Below, piece after piece: positions 50,846-63,400 of a DNA stretch of 64,000 bases. Both the position numbers and the translations under genes were made by a program. The DNA is from Pterobdella sp. o SKG-2022 (Eukaryota; Annelida; Clitellata; Hirudinida; Piscicolidae), in contig OZ038320.1 in the NCBI GenBank assembly GCA_964035795.1, forward strand, positions 13,375,126-13,439,125, in the 5' to 3' direction. How positions within the stretch are numbered: position 1 is the first letter of the stretch; every line of letters begins with the position of its first letter. Below the pieces are notes generated by a model, which did not search any database, was not told the DNA's origin, and saw only the letters and a program-made list of their open reading frames with translations.

Positions 50846-52631
50846 CATTTGAAGCACACTTCGAAAGTTCAAATAAACATATTATAGATATTTTGAAAAA
50901 GTTAAGATGAAATATGATCTTTTATCACCTGGTAAACACATCAAATTCGAAGACAGATATATGGTCGTTCAAGGTGAGATCAATGGTTGATTTGAGAGCC
51001 ATGCACTCTAATGATGTTCCTATGGAGTGAGTCTCATTCAGACCTTGTCTGAATGCTTTCCATGTCACTATGATTCTGTCATGTTTTGATCATTTCTTAC
51101 AATAATTGTATTCGTAAACTTTTAAAAAATAATTGAATATAAAAATACACAAGTATCAAAATGAGGATGAAATATTGTCTTTATAATCTTACTTAATTCC
51201 TTCTTTCAAATTTTTTCCAGTTTCAATACTCAAAAGACCTGAAATCATGGCTCATAAGGTTCACTTCATAAAACTTATTTTCTTGATTTTGTTCATGAAT
51301 CGCTAAAATATCAGGAAAATCAAGTTTAAAAAATATCTTAAGCTGTGGATTCAATATGATATTCTTAAACTGATGATGGTGGTTGATATAAGCAAAAAAA
51401 AACTAGACTTCAAACGATAAAATGTTCATTCTCAGCTTGATATATGCTATTTTTATAGAGGTAAGTACTTGCAAAAACGATAATGAGAATGTAAAAGTCT
51501 TGCAATACAAACAATTGTTTGTTTTTATTAAGCATTTCCATATGGGATCATTTTCCAGTATGAGTTATACTATAAAAAATTTCATTTTAAAAATTTTTAT
51601 GCAATTTTTTTCAATAAGATTGGTCGGATATAACATTTTCAAGCTATTTAAATTAGAATTTTAAATTTTAAACAACTTATTAACCAATTTTGAATAAGAT
51701 AAAAACTAAAAATGATGATTCTAAAATCAAAAAAACTTTTGCTTACTGGTCACTGAAAGATTGTTTCCACCACTCTTGAGCATCAGTCTTTGTTATTCGA
51801 AACTTGTTCTCAATGTACAAACCTGCAAAATTTGATTTTTAAGTTCATCCATTTAAGATTCATTGAAACTAATATGCAAAATATTGTTTCCTTGTTGTTT
51901 TGAAACTCAGAATTTTGTGACCTTTTGGAAAAATAGCTTTAATTTCTGCCAACATGTGTGAGAAAATAAGAGAAAGTTTAGTGAGACTTCTTCTACCTGG
52001 AGATCCAGGGATGAACATCTGTTCCTATTATTATCAGTTCGATCATCACAGTCATGTGGAATAATTTTCAAACTTAATTGACATTTCCATAAAAAACTAA
52101 AAATTCAGGTGTAAAACAAAACAAAATACCTTATGGGTTTTGAAAATATCAAGACAGTTTTTGAGTTTTCTACTAAAATTGTTGACGAAAATGGCTAAAT
52201 ACTGGTTGTTCATGAGTTTTGTTTCATCATTGCTAGACTGAATAAGTTTTAAATATTGAAAAGTTTCAGGCAAAATGTCTACAATGTAAGGCGGTGAGTT
52301 TTTTAAACACATTTTGCTGCAATAAAAAATTTATAAATTGATTGATTATGAGTTTATTTTTACTATAAATTCATAATTAACAAATATTAAAGCAATATTC
52401 TTACGATTGAGAACAAAGTTTTGAAACTTTATCCACGTCTTTAGACAGTTTATCCAGAGACCTTTTATCGTAAGGATTAATTTTATTTATAACTGAATAA
52501 TTGTTTCTTTGTAATAGATTTTGGAACATGTCTTTCAAGTTGGACGGCCCATATTTGTGATGAACTTCCCTATTTGTTTCTGCACTAGATCTAAAGAAAG
52601 CTTCCATCACAGAAAAATTAAATAATTTCAC
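46162..52631 (-). CDS. CBL: CBL-family E3 ubiquitin ligase with UBA, 16 exons
   Basis: Ubiquitinates activated receptor tyrosine kinases through a TKB module and RING finger. Predicted exons: 52631-52405, 52316-52130, 52018-51922, 51822-51747, 51075-50929, 49661-49530, 49392-49255, 49172-49094, 49017-48937, 48810-48751, 48627-48178, 48094-47979, 47706-47651, 47596-47537, 46992-46818, 46333-46162; 750 aa. The 4H bundle shows [19 protein letters not shown] and [20 protein letters not shown], the EF hand [13 protein letters not shown], then [20 protein letters not shown]. The SH2 shows [20 protein letters not shown], and the linker [18 protein letters not shown]. The RING is C-x2-[26 protein letters not shown] is a proline-rich SH3 ligand. 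The last exon is a UBA ([20 protein letters not shown], then KARQIL). If the last donor is not used, a stop at 46816-46814 gives a form without UBA. The first ATG could also be at 52607. Confidence 0.95.
47147..47172. repeat. (ATT)n microsatellite
   Basis: About eight perfect ATT units in the long CBL intron between the exons at 47596-47537 and 46992-46818. Confidence 0.9.
50297..50579 (+). repeat. Dispersed repeat B, copy 2 (283 bp)
   Basis: Starts CCTGGGCATGACATTAAACT and ends CTGTCAACTCCAGTTAC, colinear with copy 1 at 4869-5207 but without its 56-bp extra segment. It sits in the CBL intron between the exons at 51075-50929 and 49661-49530. Confidence 0.8.
50806..50843. repeat. (TA)n microsatellite
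   Basis: An uninterrupted TA dinucleotide run of about 19 units in the same CBL intron as repeat B copy 2. Confidence 0.95.
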
Positions 52632-52968
52632 AAAAAAACGTAAATTTTGTTTGAAAAAATCTATTTTATACTATAAAGTTTATAAATCCATTTCAAACTT
52701 CCTGGTAGGTTTAGACTGCACATTAGGCGGTGAAAAGCTGATTCGATATAAGAAAGTAGAGTAAAAACATAATAATATACTAATAATTAAAGTTTTTAAT
52801 TATATATTTTTTTGCAAAATAAAACATTTTTATTCATTTTAAATAAAAAAATAAATAAAATTTAATACTTTTAATGTTGATCTGAAGATTTCGATATTAA
52901 ATGGAATTTTATAAGAAGTTTTAAACGACCTTGCTATTATATCAATTTTGTTTACTTGATTTTTTAAA
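52632..52968. promoter_or_regulatory. Divergent CBL / FMC1 intergenic region (337 bp)
   Basis: The minus-strand CBL start and plus-strand FMC1 start face away from each other across 337 bp, which must hold both 5' UTRs and promoters. The sequence is A+T-rich and no specific core element can be named. A shared bidirectional promoter is inferred from the spacing only. Confidence 0.5.
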
Positions 52969-53483
52969 ATGACACAAACTTTTCGAAAGTTGATTTCAGA
53001 ATTGAAATTAATTCAGCCTAATAACGTAAATACTTTATATAAAGTTTCATTCTTCATCTTGATTTCAAATATTTTTTGTCGAAATGCAAATTTAAATAAT
53101 CGAAAAATTGTTCAAATGTCAATTTTATTTCACAGGGTTCTTTAAATTCTTCTCCTATTTACTCTTACATTATTCAGCAATATAAGAGGCATCTGCCTAC
53201 CTCTGAGGTACATTGCAAAGAGCACAATGAACTAGATTATCTTGCAGAAACTTATGTTTGCCTATTAGAAAACACTAGAAAACTTGATGTTAGTATTTTT
53301 TATTAAATATTTCATCTGACTTGTTTAAGCTTTTTTATAACTCTTTATGACTTGATGAATAAATTAGCTTAACAACAAAATTTTTCACTCAAGCATTTGA
53401 GACAAGCTTACTCAAGGAAACAATTGAGTGCTGAAGAATCAGCAAGAGTAGTGGGACTTGGAATGCCTAAAAAATATGAATGA
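52969..53483 (+). CDS. FMC1: FMC1 homologue, mitochondrial ATP synthase assembly factor
   Basis: FMC1 (human C7orf55) is a small mitochondrial protein linked in yeast to assembly of the F1 part of ATP synthase. Predicted exons: 52969-53043, 53136-53288, 53394-53483, all in phase 0; 105 aa against 113 in human. The start ATG opens MTQTFRKLISELK, matching the family's HTFRGLLRELR. The middle contains HKEHNELDYLAETY-like and CLLENTRKL sequence (seen here as CKEHNELDYLAETYVCLLEN), and the end has LSAEESARVVGLGMPK, matching SVEESAGLVGLKLP. The second intron uses an AG 17 bases past an earlier AG; the earlier one would lead to a stop. It is transcribed away from CBL. Confidence 0.9.
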
Positions 53484-54454
53484 AAAAAAAGCTTTGTTAT
53501 AAATTTTGATAAATAAAAATAAGTTGAATGTTAATTCATTATCAATCTTGTATCATGTTTGAATTTATTCAAAAATCCTTAATTCTTTTCAAATAGTGAT
53601 TCAAATTTAAAATACTCTGAATTTGCCAGCTTCATTTACAACTGTCAATTATTGACTTAGGCTTTTTTTATAATTTCATGGCATTTTGTTTTTAACATTA
53701 AAAAATAAACAATACAAACTTTATCTTTAGGCTGAATTTTATTTTTCATACTCTGAGGTTTTAACAGTAGAAAGCCTGAAAGGTTGTTAACCTTTAATGT
53801 CTATATGTCGTCGTATAACCCATTTTAAATTTTTGTTCTGTGCAGTGCACCAGAAACTGAAAATTAAATTTAGAAGGTTATATTTTTATTCAAAAAATTA
53901 TTTACCGTATAAGTATTAACATGGGAGGCTTACCAAGCTTTCCGCGCAAAGGTTTCATAAATTTCACAGATTCTTTGTCGTGTTTCTACAGTCTGGATCT
54001 AAACATGTTAATTTTTTTACTACACAAAATTTTCAGCAGTTTCTGACATTTATTTTATTGGCACAAAGCATTTCAATCAATTGAAGAATATATTTTTCGT
54101 GTTATTTTTTCGATAACATGGCAAATAAAGCATTTAAAATTTTTCAGTTTAATGAAAATATTACGAAAAGCACAGACAAGATTTTTTTAATGACTGCTTT
54201 TTCAGCATTTGGTCAAAGAAACTTGTTTTATCATAAAAAATGCAAAACTTCAGGCTTTTCATTGAATCCATTGGCTTGGGTGCTTAGTGTATAACAAATG
54301 CATGCGTTTAAGATTTTCCTTGGTACTTGCGAAGCATAATGTTTCTATTTTATTTGGTGTAAAAGTTCGACGTATAAAGAACAATATTTTCCGTCATTCA
54401 AAAACTATTACTTTTCGATGATATCTCACTATCTCTAAAAAGTTTGTCTGTGAA
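53484..54454. other. Interval downstream of FMC1
   Basis: It contains the FMC1 3' end and A+T-rich sequence. I see no exon, RNA gene or repeat that I can support. Confidence 0.5.
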
Positions 54455-55210
54455 AAAATGGTTTGCCAAAAAACGATCATGAAAAATTAATCAATCAGTT
54501 CTTCTGCCATCGGCAAGTTCCTCAAATTAGGTTCTTTCATCTTCTTCTATCTTTGGCCTTTCTTTTCAGTACTCTAAAACCCTCTTTCATCATGTCATCC
54601 AGCATTTTCCTCATTCTTCTTTTTGGTCATTTTTCTTCCATCCGTCCTTCTAAGGTGATTCTCAGCAAATTTTCGTGACGCAAAATATGGCCTATCTATC
54701 TGGATTTTTTTCTTTTTATATGGGACATCAATCCTCTGCTTTCATTAACTCGGCTTAAGAATTTTTCATTGTTCAGCTTTTCGGTCCACTTCACTTTCTC
54801 CATTTCCTTCAGACCCACATTTTCATAGCTTCCAATCTTTTCTTGTCTGCCTTGTTAATGGTCAACGTTTCTAATGCATACGTCGCCACACTCCACACCA
54901 GGATCTTGACCAGCTTCTTCTTGGTCGCTTGTTTGAGTCCACCTGTAAGAATTGGTTTAAATTGAGTAAATACATTTTTAGCTATTCCAATCCGTACCCT
55001 AATGTCTTTTTTGGTATAACCATTTTCCGAAAGATAGCTTCCCAGGTACTAAAAGTCTTCAACTTGTTCAAATGCGACTCTGTCAATACTGACTATGCCA
55101 GGTTTTCTTCCAAACTTCGTGGTTTTTTGGCTATTTATTTTCATTCCATAGCTCTTAACCACTCTGTTCGTTTTTTCCATGATACTCTGAAAAATGCCTA
55201 CTATTAAATA
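54455..55210 (-). mobile_element. LINE reverse-transcriptase C-terminal fragment
   Basis: Read on the minus strand, several frames together give a typical retrotransposon RT tail: SYGMKINSQKTT, a YLGSYLSENGYTKKDIR segment, VKILVWSVATYALETLT, then MWVWRKMEKVKWTEKLNN and a terminal WIGHILRHENLL. These correspond to the RT thumb and tail of animal non-LTR elements (KYLGS, W-VA-YG-ETW, W-R-ML-I-W--R, WIGHILR). Stops and frame changes interrupt it, so it is a dead copy. Confidence 0.8.
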
Positions 55211-56406
55211 AAACTAACACAATTTGACAAAAGCTACTGCTCAATAGCTTTTATGTGCTCCTCAATGGTTGACATGCATCGGATAATAATAATGTAAGTA
55301 ACTTAAATAGGGCCTGTTACGCATCGTCAAGACGCTCTGCTATGAGCTGCTTAAAAGGATGAGTTTTGATGATGTAATTTCTTATCATTGGAAATAAACG
55401 TTGACAGTGCAGCTGATTGCTGTGTTTATTATATTGATTCATTATTATTATTCAATTTTTGTGTTCTAACACTTAAAAACCATTGAAAATATTTTCAATT
55501 TTTTAAATTTAAATTTTTTTTTTAATTTTTGCTATTTCAAATATTAGTATGATTAAATAAATGGTCACAGTGACTTAATGGGCTATTTGACGTTGTTAAA
55601 AATCATTTGCGGATGATTCAAATGATACACACAAGTGTTTCAGTCTGAATGAGCATGAAATCGCCCACCTAGCAGAGACCCATGTTTTTTTTTAACACAA
55701 CTAAATTAGCTTTAACTCGTTTACTGTAAGTTCCGCATCGATCGAAAGTGCATTTCTTTCAATGATAATAATAATAATATGCATTTATTGAGTATTATTT
55801 AGAAATTTTAAAATATTTATTTTGGAATGCTTTTCTTCAAAGATTTTCCTTATTAGAATTCATTCCTTTTGAATAAGACATGAGGCCACCTACATGAAAT
55901 TTCACATATTTGATTTTTTGCAGTTTTTGTGATAGAATCATAAACTGAAAACGGTAAAGCTTTAAGGTCATTAAATAGCTCATTCCCACTTTTTTTACCA
56001 TCATAAATGATTATCACTGTCAAGACTAAAACTTCTGGAACACCCATCCTATTGTTCATTCTATAGTTTATTTATTTTTTATCGTTTACTAGTACAAAAA
56101 AAATAAATGAAAACGAGTTTTTAAATATTGGTTGATTTCAATTAATCAACAAAATAATTAAGTTTTAACAAACATTACACAGTATTCAACATATAAAACA
56201 TTTTAAAATCTCATAACATACAATGTTTATCACTAAAATAATCTTGATATTAGCAATTAAAATTGAAAATATAATATATTAACCAAATAAATCCAAAAAA
56301 GTTTTTAATTCTGAAAATGAATTTGAATGACTTGGAGTTTTTAATTTGAAAAGAATAAATTTATAATATTCTTTTGATCAAAGTATTATGAAGATGATGT
56401 AAAACC
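55211..56406. other. Interval between LINE remnant and membrane-protein gene
   Basis: A+T-rich sequence with short ATA/ATT runs near 55440 and 55770. No supported gene. Confidence 0.5.
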
Positions 56407-57144
56407 TCATGCAGTTAATAAATTTTGGTTTTCTGCATTTAGACCTGAGAAGTTTCCATCAGAAATCATTTCATCATCCTCTTCATCATGTACTGGAGGA
56501 GCATGCTGAATATCATAAAGATGATTCAGAACCCTTCTGTGAAGTCGTATAGATTGAATAGTTAAATTAAGAGCACTTATCCAGCAAAAAAATGCTTTTA
56601 ATCCGGCCCAAAAATAATTATTGTACTTTCCCTTGTCTTTCACTGTTGAATTTAAAAAAAAATTATTTCACTTTCAAGGACAATCAAATTTTATATTAAT
56701 GAATAATAACTCACTTTCTTTTGAATAAATAGCTAATAAACAGAGAGCAATGAAACTGATAAAACAGAAAATTTGTAGGATAATAGAAACTGAAGAAATT
56801 GCTGTAAGTCTTTTTGGTTTTTGGTTGCATTGATTGCATAGGAATGTTGTCATAAGAATCACCACAGATATATTCTCTAAAACTAATTAGACAATTGAAA
56901 TTTTTAAATGAATATTTCAATTCAATTGAAAAATTCAAGTATATTCCTTTCAAAGATGTTATAAATTTCTAAAAAAGTATTTTATGCTTATAAAAGACAA
57001 TTGAAACAAACCAAAAAGTGTAGACAACGCCACAACAAGATAAAAATGAGTTTTCAACAAAAAGTATAATATGGAAGCTAACCCAATTCCTATCTTAAGA
57101 ATTGAGAAAGCGATTACAATTAGGTCTGCAACTGGTTTTGACAT
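56407..57144 (-). CDS. Unidentified multi-pass membrane protein, 3 exons
   Basis: Predicted exons: 57144-57012, 56882-56715, 56642-56407; 178 aa, phases closing. It begins MSKPVADLIVIAFSILKIGI and has about four hydrophobic segments: residues about 6-30, 33-62, 78-100 and 118-140 (the last in YFWAGLKAFFCWISALNL). A cysteine pair lies between segments 2 and 3 (CNQCNQ), and the acidic C-terminus (HDEEDDEMISDGNF) ends in NLLTA. The overall size, four spans and acidic tail are like TMEM179-type tetraspan proteins, but I do not recognise it with confidence. It is divergently arranged with the phosphatase gene at 57479. Confidence 0.75.
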
Positions 57145-57478
57145 TTTAAAAAAAGTTTTTAAAAATATTTTTTTTAAGTATTCACAATTTCTTTATTAAC
57201 CAAGCACCGTTTCATTCAATCATAAAGTTTTGTTCTATTTCACATGATTAAAACTTGACCCAATTGTTGTAAATCAGCTGATTAAAAAACTTTAAGTAGA
57301 TAAATTATTTTATTTGAATAAAAAAAATTTTTTTTTTCTGTTCACATTTTTTCGCCAACTCAAAAAAAAAACAATATAAATTTGTTGTTAAGTCTAGTGT
57401 TGTGGTCTTGCGCACTTATCGCAAATGTCGAAAGTTTAAACATTGATTTGAGATAGTTTCTGAAATTTAAATGATTTG
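57145..57478. promoter_or_regulatory. Divergent membrane-protein / phosphatase intergenic region (334 bp)
   Basis: The two start codons are 334 bp apart and point outward, so both promoters and 5' UTRs lie here. A+T-rich with A and T runs; no named element can be assigned. Bidirectional promoter activity is an inference. Confidence 0.5.
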
Positions 57479-60400
57479 ATGGACTCTTCGTCCGTCATAG
57501 CTCAAGTCAGTCGCGATGAAAACTTTGTTAAAACGCCATCTTCTATCCCCAAAGGTGATAAATGTTTTATACTTAGTTTTAATGTATTCAAAATGATGTT
57601 TTCTATTCCAGCATCAGTCTTATAATTTTTATAATTTTCTTTTTTGACAGTCGAGACTAGACCACCGATAACGCTTATCAAATCAAATGTTTCTTTGAGT
57701 AATAAATCAGTTCAAAGTAGCTTACTAAACCGTCTGTTATGTTGCTTTCGAGCTGGAATTTCACAATCTTCTGAAGCTCTCCATTCTACCAATAATACTT
57801 ATAACCAAAATGGAACATTTAAAAATACCAACTACAATGCTTCAAAAATTAATGGGGTTATTAATTGAAAAATTTTTTTGCAAATAAAAGGAGTAATATT
57901 ATATCATTATCTTTATGGATTACAGAAATGTTTGTTGAAACCAGCAAGTGGAGAATTCAAAAAGAAAATTTGTCTTGTAGTTGATTTGGATGAGACACTG
58001 GTTCATTCTTCTTTCCAGGTGAATAATTCCTTATCCTGTTTTTATAAAATTTTTTATCTCTAATATCAAAAAGTTTTTGTAAATAATTTTAATTGAATTA
58101 TTTTCTTTTATGTAATTTGAAATGGTATTCTTTTTATCCATATATTTTTTTGTAATTTTTCCAATTTTTAAAGCTTTTTTTAATTATAAACGAAATAGAC
58201 TACTTCTTTCTGTTTTGTTATAACCTGATGACAACAGACTTCAATGAGAGTAATTGATAAAAGGACATTCTGAAAGTTCTCATTATTGGTCTGGGTTGGA
58301 AATTGATTTTTTAGCTGGCTGATGGATTGAGTATTAAGAAATGTATGAAAACAACAAGTTTCAGATAGTTGAGCCACATAAGATGTGTATGCTGAATGAG
58401 GGAAGCAGCACTTATCTTGAGGCAATGATGGGGATGGGATACCATAAAACTCCACACATCTGTGAATATAAAAATTCATATAAATACATATTAAATGAAA
58501 AAACAGATTTCTTATAAGAAGTTTTTAATTTTTAAAATATATTATTCTGATAGCTTTCATTATTTAAGAATTGACCAATAATTTAAATGAAAGTTGTAGT
58601 GTTATAAATTTGGATGCATAAAGTATCAGAAGTTATTGTAATGAAGTCGATGAAGGCTGATTCATATTGATTGTTATCTTGGGATTAAGCAAGATTTTTA
58701 CGAACAAAACTTGATTCTTATGTAGCTTCAATATTTAAAATCCTTCTAAATGCTTTGAAAGGTTTCATACATTAATTTTTGAGAGTTATCATGGCAATGG
58801 AAGAAGATGCATTAATTTCATGTTTCTCAGTCGGTAACTATAATATTGATCAAAAGAAAGCGTAGCTTACACAATATTAGAGTCTATGGCTTGAAAACTC
58901 TTGAAGTTTATGCCACTATAATCACATACGTAATTGTATTGTATCAACTTGCTTGCTTATTAATCAGATATCGACGTTTTGTATTTTAAAATAGCTGTAA
59001 AGAATCATTTCAAATCATTCAAACTAGAAAAAAATTGTTCAATGCATCATCAAAATAAGCTAGGATTTTCATGAAAATTAAAAATTTTGTTCATTTATGC
59101 CCCTTGTTCGAAATCTTCAATGTTTCAATGTTTATATAGTTCTTAATGTATCTTTAATGTTTCATATTATCTAAGAGTGCTTGAATGATCTTACTTAATG
59201 GTGACTGTTCATAAATATACTAAAAAATGTGCATTGAAAACTATCAATCACTTTTCATTGTCACATCATCTCATTCACTGCCCATCTTTCGACGTGCAAA
59301 ACCAACTAATTAGCGCTTGTATTTACAATTCAGTCTTATTACCAATTAATAACAGTAGGCTTTTGTAGCAGGTATTGGCAGACTGATATTTTTTTGTATC
59401 ATTTTAGATCTTAGTTTACAGATGTCAAGAAAAACTGCTCAATGTGAAAATGGGANNNNNNNNNNNNNNNNNNNNNNNNNNNNNNNNNNNNNNNNNNNNN
59501 NNNNNNNNNNNNNNNNNNNNNNNNNNNNNNNNNNNNNNNNNNNNNNNNNNNNNNNNNNNNNNNNNNNNNNNNNNNNNNNNNNNNNNNNNNNNNNNNNNNN
59601 NNNNNNNNNNNNNNNNNNNNNNNNNNNNNNNNNNNNNNNNNNNNNNNNNNNNNNNGTATTTTATAGTGCCTTTTATTGAAACAAGTTTTTTACACTTTAT
59701 ATAAATGAATTTCAATTAGAAATATTTTCATGTTTGAAACACCTTACACTTTGAGCTTGAAAATTAAATTTTTCACAACATAGACAGTCCCCTAAATTGA
59801 TCTCAATGTTTTCAAAGTCTATTTGTTTCTACTATTCTTTCATTATGTTACCTAAAGGTTAAACTTAGATGGATAATACTTATTAATTGTTCCGATATTG
59901 AAGCTTCATATACTTTTAAATGATACATTATCGCGCTTTCTAGATTACTTTTATGAAAAACTGCATCTGATTATTTGTAATAAAAAATCCATGAAGGAAT
60001 TGTAGCTTTTGAAAAACGTTGTTTTTTTTATCATATAATCTTCATACACAAATGCTGCAATGAGTTCAAGAGCGAATAAATCTGTCTACTATGAGTCTTT
60101 GATTATTTGGAGCTATGTAAATCATCTTCTATTAGTTTTCATTTGTTTCTTTTGAATTGTCTACTTGGAAAAGGATTCAACGCACGTCATATTGGTGCAG
60201 AATATTTTATTTATAAATACGCCTGGAATATATTTCATCACCAATACTTCACTCATTGTTGTTGTATTTTATTTTGTTACATTAAATTTGTCAAAAAAGT
60301 CATTATAGATGAAATTTTTAATTCTTATCATATTGTGACATGTATTGAGCAGCCAGTGAAGAATGCCGACTTCATCATCCCCGTGGAGATTGACGGAGTG

Positions 60401-63400
60401 ATCCACCAGGTTTGTGCACTAGTTATCGTCATCATGCTTATAATACCAGTTTTATGTTCATATTAATTTATTTTTATAGCTTGTTTGTGTCTATTTATTC
60501 TACGTAAAACTAAATTTTTTAGAAAGTGGCTTGAAATTTTTTTATAGCATATAGCATTCAATTATCACATCATTTCCAATGAATTTATTTAAGCTGCTTA
60601 ACTTTGAACTGAAAACTCTGGGACTAACCTTTATTACTCAATTAGTTGTTGAATTCAACTCTCAAACGTATTAAAATATAAAAAAAAGGTTTTTTGAAAA
60701 AATTTACGAAACTGTCCCTAAAAACATTTCACATTATCAAGTAAAACTCAAAAGTTATCAAACACCAGATCGGGTCCATATCAACACCTTCTTTACAATA
60801 TTTTTATCAATTTATCCAGTGGTCATTTAAAGCACCCCAACGAAATTTCGCTCATTTTCTATTATTCAAAATAGCGTGAGCAAATACGAAAGGAGTATGC
60901 CACTTTTAATTAATTGATTAATTAATTGATGAGATATGAAGTAGCGTGAAACATCAGGTGTACGTGTTGAAACGACCTCACGTTGATGAGTTCCTGCAGA
61001 GGATTGGCCAGTTGTTTGAGTGTGTCCTTTTCACTGCCTCCCTCGGCAAGGTACATCCATCAATTCTTTATAACTTTGCATTTTGACTTAAATTTCAAAC
61101 ATATTCTGTGTTGTTTTACGTTTTGAATTAATATTGCATTTTTTATGTTAATTTCAATTACCAATTCATTTAACAGATAGTTAAATGAAAAGATTTTGAT
61201 TATAATAACTAAATGCTCTATTCTCATATGGATGATGATGAAATGATAATGTTAAGTAGTCAAATACTTTGCTTTTTCGTATTCGAGTTCATGCACATGT
61301 TCTACTTATTCACCATGTTATCCTAGGCCTAGTTTTTTGGAGGTGTATCGATATATTTGAAGGAGTTTGTATGTTTTTTAGTTTAACAATAATATTTAAA
61401 TGAGTAGGTTTTTTGATTGAATCAATATAAAAATGTTTATAATGCATCAAGATAGTTGCATAAACCTTCATAAGCAGTAACTTGTGTTAATCTATTGAGA
61501 TTTGGAATTGTGTCGAACTGAGAGTCTTGTTTATTATTGAAGCCGTTGTGTTGTGATTTAATTGGTGGTTCAGAACTATAAAGCTTATTTAGAAGGAAAT
61601 TAGTTATTGCTTAAAATCAGCTTTGCAAAAATAAAAAACTTACTTGTTTTGTGAGCATTATTTTCTTGGACGTCTGATCAAAGACTTTAGAGGATATGTA
61701 AAAATTGAATTTAAATAAAAATTATTAAATAGTTTCTTTGTTAGGGAAAAAGATTCAAAAAAATTAATTGCTAGGTGACACTCATAACATGATTAAAAAG
61801 AACATTGATAATTAATTAATTTGGAGGGGATTTATGGAGTATGTTGGATATTATTGGTGGTATACAAGATCATTATGCCATCAATTTGTTTGTGAGTACC
61901 TTCAATAACATCTTTCTTCCGAAAAAAAATGTTTTTAAAGAGATCGGAATTTCATAAGGCATGGTTAGCTTTAGTAGGAGTTTTAATGTTGGTTTAATTA
62001 TGCGAAATATTTTATTCAATCCGTGTATCAAGTACGTGTAATCTAATTATGCTATGATATTCCACATATGTTGTTTTTGCCACTCTCATTAATGCTTGTC
62101 ATCGTTACATAGATTGATGGCAATCAGAATAATAGCTGAGACAGTAAACATCCTAAAGACATAAAAATATCTACACTACTACTGAGCTTATAATATCGCT
62201 CAATATTGAAAATGATATACGTCAAATCATTTTTTGTTTGTATCTATGATCCCAAAATTTTGCATTATAATTTTATTCACCGTGATAAATTTGAGCTTAT
62301 AATAGCTTGTAAATGTGGCAGTATGCGGACCCAGTGACAGACCTGCTCGACAAGTGGTCGGTCTTTCAAGCCCGCCTTTTCAGGGAGTCGTGTGTCTTCC
62401 ACGTTGGAAACTATGTTAAGGTTTGGCATTTTTTTAATCAATTTTTTCAAATTCATTGGTGGATTTAATGAGTGTTGATAGGTTTCAATACATTAAAGTT
62501 CATACTGAAGCTCTACTTGAGTTTAAATGTTTTTTGAATTTTTCTTTCATTCACGTCAATAGCTTTTTTTTTCATTTTTTAACATCAATTGAAAACTATA
62601 ATGAGAAATATTTTGAAAAAACAAATAAATCAAGCATAAATTTTTTTCTATTTTTATAATTCATGTAGTTGAATTTAGTTCAAAAGCATTTCAAGTTGGA
62701 AACTTTTGACGACCAGGATTTGAACCTGCTTGGCAGGGATGTGGACAAGGTGGTGATTGTTGACAACTCACAAATCTCATATCTTTTTCATCCAAAAAAC
62801 GCTGTTCGTTTCATTTTTATAACCAAAACGACGTTTTTTATTCAATTTAATTGTTTTATTACTTATATGAAAGTTGATGGCATTATCATGAAGGTTCCGG
62901 TGACATCATGGTTTGAAGATCCTGATGACCACGAGCTGAAAGAGTTGATCCCCTTCTTTGAAAGATTGGCCACTTGTGACGACATATACCCACTTCTCAG
63001 TCTGCAACAAAGACACCAGTACAATATCAAACACATGAGCGGCGCCGCTAAGACGATTTGCTCATCTAGTCTTAATGCAACCTTTTCCCCTCTACCCATC
63101 AACCTTACTGCGGCTCCCAAGTTGTCTGTAGATTCAGAAGGCACAACAAAAAATGATACTTCTGTGAGTGGCAAATTAGTCAGCTCAGTTTTCAATGATT
63201 CAAATGCTCACGATAACAACAGTTCCATTTCTCAAGTTGACAACACAGGTCATGATGCAAAATGTGATTCTTTGACCAGCGAAAAAAACTTAGAAAACAA
63301 TCCTATTGATAAAAATAGTTTAAAGAAAAACACGCCAAAATCTGAAGGTAACACAAACTCAATAAAAAATGGAAAAGTTATGGAGGTACAACGAACAAAG

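Noticed and set aside
35945..52631. A functional cluster linking the YxN receptor tail with neighbouring CBL
   Set aside because: Grb2-type motifs and CBL can act in one pathway, but adjacency in an animal genome is weak evidence and no shared regulation is visible.
59422..59715. Frames spanning the N run
   Set aside because: They exist only because N codons contain no stops; the gap is assembly filler.
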